From Anaerolineae bacterium (lineage in GTDB: Bacteria; Chloroflexota; Anaerolineae; JAFGEY01): 17,461 bases of DNA. The DNA lies in assembly GCA_016929205.1 (NCBI GenBank), contig JAFGJF010000439.1:1-17461 (forward strand), written 5' to 3'. The translations under genes were made by a program, and so were the position numbers. Of this stretch, positions 14,619 to 17,461 are shown one piece after another; position 1 is the first letter of the stretch, and each line of letters begins with the position of its first letter. The notes beneath the pieces are model-generated. The model saw only the letters and a list, made by a program, of their open reading frames with translations, made no database searches and was not told the DNA's origin.

Positions 14619-17461
14619 CTATTTCAGTGTTTCCAACGCCTTTTGCGCATCGGAAACCGCGTCAGCGGGATCTGCACCGTCCCAGATCGCCTGGAGCATG
14701 GCGTTCGTCTCGGTCCACATTGATGTGCCACAACTGCTGGGCGGCATCGGCACGCCCCGCTCGGCCTGCGTGTAAAAGGCGGCTATATTTTCCCGATCGC
14801 CAAACCATCCTGGCTCTGCGGCAGCACGTACGGTGGGGATCATATTGCGTTGCTGAGCCAGCGTGCGCTGTGACTCGGCGTTGGTCAAGAACTGGATCAG
14901 ATCCCATGCCATCTCGGTTGCATCGCGCTGTTTGGCCCTGGCGGTCACCATCCACACGGCAGGATCGACATAAGGCGCCGGATCGTGTCCTGTCGCGCTG
15001 ATTTTAGGCATCGGAGCCACGCCATAATCGATCCCGTCTTTCTCGATTACAGTCAGCGCCCACGGTCCATTCAGCGTGATCGGCGCCGCTCCGCCGCGAA
15101 ACATCCCGTCTGCGAGGCCATAGTCCACGTTTGCAGGCATCAGCTCGCGGAACGCGGCAATCAGCGCGGCGGCAGCCACGCCATCAGGCACGTCTAGGTT
15201 GGGCACACACTCCCGGTTCATAATCCACGCTTCACCGCCGTGGAACCAGCCCGCCGAGAAAAAATAGATCTTGGGTTCATAAACAAAATAGGCATCGGTC
15301 TCGGTCCAGGCACTGGCTTGCTCGAGCAGATCGTCGGTTGTGGTGGGCATGTCTTCGTTTGAGATGAGCGCCCGGTTATAGATCATGGCCATCGTTGCGG
15401 CACGCACGGGCAGGCCGTATACCTCGCCCTCATGGAGTACGGTTTCTGCAGCGGCATTGATGTACTGCTCTCGAACCCAATCTTCATCGGCGTATTGAGA
15501 GAGCGAGATGATCGATCCATTCTCTGCCCATCTGGGTATGTCCAGTCCCGACCAAAGAAGGAGGTCCGCTTCTCCCGCAGCTAATACGGTCTCGATCAGA
15601 TCTTTTTCAAACGTGGTGATCAGATCGAACGTCATGTTGGGATGCAGGTCGCGATAGTCGTCGATCATCGACTCCAGAACATCGAGATCGTCGTTTACCC
15701 AGTTGACATAGATGGTCAGGTTGACCTGCTTTGCAGCCGGTACGGGCGTATTCACATGCGTGGGTTCGGCTTCTGGTTCCGGCGTGAGCTTGGGCGGCTC
15801 GATCGCCACCGTTTCGGCCGGCCGATCGGTGCCCATGGTGGCGGCGAGCCAATCCACGATCTCGGCGTTGTCGGGCGGCGTGCCCTTGAGCGTTCCCGTC
15901 AGGCTTTTGCCCATAAAGGTCCACGACGCCGGACATTTTTTCGGTTCGCCTCCTTCGAACGTTTTTGATGCGATCGACTTGCCGGTCAGCGTATCGCGTA
16001 CGGTGATATGCCATGCGATCGTCTGGCGCTTGACGACACCCGCAGGCATATAGCGGCACGATTGCACGGTATCAAGCTCTTCCTCCAGGCAAACGGCGTA
16101 GCGAAACGTCCCTGGTTGGGTAGCCACCATTTCTACGGGCAGACTCGGCCTGGATCCCTTGTACCACGCCTTTGCCGATGTGGTCGACAGCAGGCCGACA
16201 GCCTGTGATGTCGCCGTGCCCCCCGCGCAAATGGCTTCCCAGCTTGCCGCGATGGTGTCCTTGGCATCCTCCCCATCGTCGCGCGCTAGTCCCAAGAGCG
16301 CATCTTGGAATGCGGTCTCGATCGCAGCCGGAACGGGTTCGTCTTCATAGGCTGCATAAGCATGCCCCATCACGTCCAGGGCGTTCAAGTACTCGCCCTG
16401 CGTGACCAGTGACTCGCTCCATTCGACATAGGTGTCTTGGAGGCCTGCGTGTACATAGACGGCAAAGGGTCCCTCGGGAGAATCGGCCAGGTAGGTCCGG
16501 TAATCCTGGGCCGCTTCCTCGTATTTGCCCTCCTGATACAGGGTGTCGGCGCGATCGATCGGCTCGCACGCTTGCCAGTATACCCTGGCGGTGTCCATAT
16601 AGGGCGCGCCGGAAAACCGGTAGATGGTGTTCACACGGCTCAGCGAAGCGAATGCTTGCTTGAAATCGCCGTTTTCATAGGCTGCCTCGGCACGGGAAAA
16701 CTCGCGCTGGCCCAGGACACGATAGGCGAAAAACCCTGTCACCACGCAGACCAAGAGCATGACGATGACGCCCAAAACCGCCCACTTGATCCAACTGAGG
16801 CGCGGTGCGGCTTTTGCTGGTACAGCGTTTGCCGGCGCATATGTGACCGGCGCAGACACGGTTGGTTCCGACGTTGGTTGGACATCCGGCGCAGAGGGCA
16901 TGATCCCAGCGGCTCGTACCGCAGGCGATAGCTCTACAGAGACAGGCTTCTCGGGCGCGCCATCGCGCGCCGCTCGCCAGGCGTCATAGTGCGGCACGGC
17001 AACTTGAGAGACCGTACCTGTCCAGGAATCGTACCCGAGCTGTACCGTCGCTGCAAGCCACCGCTTGGCCTCTGTCTCCGCCGAAACCTGGAGGGCAAAT
17101 TCGCCGGGCGTGACAAAACGCACCTCCTGCGCATTCCCGGCGACGGCGACGACTAGATCTGGTAAAAGCCGTGCCTTCCACAGCTTGTTGTTGGCCCGGA
17201 ACGTTACCACATCCTGTTCCCTGTCTACCCTGGCACGCTGTGTACCACTAACCAGTTTTTCAACTTCTTTGGCAAGCGATTTGGGTATGTGCTGTACGCG
17301 CACAAACTCGCCGTGCTTGCGAAAGCGCTGAATCGACCACACGATCTGGACCACCCCGGCGGCAGCCCATGCAATTTGTTCCGATTCCCCGTTGGCGATG
17401 GTCACGATAATGTTCCACATGCCGACGAGGAGCAGCGCCGCCGCGTCGAGGCGCAGCGTGA
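14619..17461 (-). CDS. Membrane-anchored TPR-like protein fused to an ABC-type solute-binding domain (5' end outside window)
   Basis: The frame is open to the window edge; 933 residues follow ATG 17420. That ATG has no SD, and the upstream codons read 'LRLDAAALLLVGMWNIIV', completing a hydrophobic span, so the real start is probably outside. Numbering from that ATG: two N-terminal spans (the second about 15-32), a soluble region (35-205), a TM helix (211-236), then TPR-like helical pairs (about 240-400; 'ADTLYQEGKYEEAAQDYRTY', 'LVTQGEYLNALDVMGHAY'). A Cys-containing domain (415-530) follows, then a Pro/Glu linker and a type 1 extracellular solute-binding domain (567-933; 'LTIYVNWVNDDLDVLESMIDDYR', 'EVYGLPVRAATMAMIYNRAL', 'NGPWALTVI'). 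The ligand is probably a sugar or oligosaccharide. No permease is adjacent. It could be a sensor or a tethered receptor. Confidence 0.82.
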   Translation of the reverse strand, partial: TLRLDAAALLLVGMWNIIVTIANGESEQIAWAAAGVVQIVWSIQRFRKHGEFVRVQHIPKSLAKEVEKLVSGTQRARVDREQDVVTFRANNKLWKARLLPDLVVAVAGNAQEVRFVTPGEFALQVSAETEAKRWLAATVQLGYDSWTGTVSQVAVPHYDAWRAARDGAPEKPVSVELSPAVRAAGIMPSAPDVQPTSEPTVSAPVTYAPANAVPAKAAPRLSWIKWAVLGVIVMLLVCVVTGFFAYRVLGQREFSRAEAAYENGDFKQAFASLSRVNTIYRFSGAPYMDTARVYWQACEPIDRADTLYQEGKYEEAAQDYRTYLADSPEGPFAVYVHAGLQDTYVEWSESLVTQGEYLNALDVMGHAYAAYEDEPVPAAIETAFQDALLGLARDDGEDAKDTIAASWEAICAGGTATSQAVGLLSTTSAKAWYKGSRPSLPVEMVATQPGTFRYAVCLEEELDTVQSCRYMPAGVVKRQTIAWHITVRDTLTGKSIASKTFEGGEPKKCPASWTFMGKSLTGTLKGTPPDNAEIVDWLAATMGTDRPAETVAIEPPKLTPEPEAEPTHVNTPVPAAKQVNLTIYVNWVNDDLDVLESMIDDYRDLHPNMTFDLITTFEKDLIETVLAAGEADLLLWSGLDIPRWAENGSIISLSQYADEDWVREQYINAAAETVLHEGEVYGLPVRAATMAMIYNRALISNEDMPTTTDDLLEQASAWTETDAYFVYEPKIYFFSAGWFHGGEAWIMNRECVPNLDVPDGVAAAALIAAFRELMPANVDYGLADGMFRGGAAPITLNGPWALTVIEKDGIDYGVAPMPKISATGHDPAPYVDPAVWMVTARAKQRDATEMAWDLIQFLTNAESQRTLAQQRNMIPTVRAAAEPGWFGDRENIAAFYTQAERGVPMPPSSCGTSMWTETNAMLQAIWDGADPADAVSDAQKALETLK

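Overview
The window looks like a chromosomal fragment of a Gram-negative-style or monoderm bacterium with a moderately high GC content. My best guess is Chloroflexota (Anaerolineae or relatives). That guess rests on the gene mix: a GH38 mannosidase, minCDE next to rodA and a PBP1C-like protein, and large TM/TPR proteins with a solute-binding domain. It is an inference and cannot be proven from this window alone. I see no mobile element, CRISPR array, tRNA or rRNA.

Layout. (1) 1-1410, plus strand: the 3' end of a GH38 alpha-mannosidase, closed by a strong intrinsic terminator. (2) 1439-7327, plus strand: a promoter followed by a cell-shape and division cluster, minC-minD-minE-rodA, an unlisted 37-codon membrane microprotein, and a class A penicillin-binding protein. 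Min proteins place the division site; RodA and the PBP polymerise and cross-link peptidoglycan. (3) 7346-9778, minus strand: a Mut7-C/PIN-like RNase protein, a membrane GAF-GGDEF protein, and rsfS. rsfS appears to start at CTG in a 4-base CTGA overlap with the GGDEF stop codon. (4) 9804-11768, minus strand: two small membrane proteins and an FAD-dependent oxidoreductase joined by two ATGA overlaps, behind a good promoter. (5) 11809-14529, plus strand: proB-proA, the first two steps of proline synthesis, behind a perfect-consensus promoter and a long leader. (6) 14619-17461, minus strand: a large membrane-anchored protein ending in an ABC-type solute-binding domain, running off the window end.

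The outstanding discovery is in the proB leader. A 23-codon leader ORF (11885-11956) carries five proline codons in its last twelve sense codons. It is followed by three mutually exclusive RNA hairpins: protector 11944-11970, antiterminator 11954-12018, and terminator 12003-12043. This is the full architecture of a trp-type ribosome-mediated transcription attenuator, here sensing proline (charged tRNA-Pro) to control proBA. I know of T-box control of proline genes in Firmicutes and of proline-rich leaders for mgtA/mgtC in Salmonella. I do not know of a described proBA leader-peptide attenuator of this kind, but I could not search.
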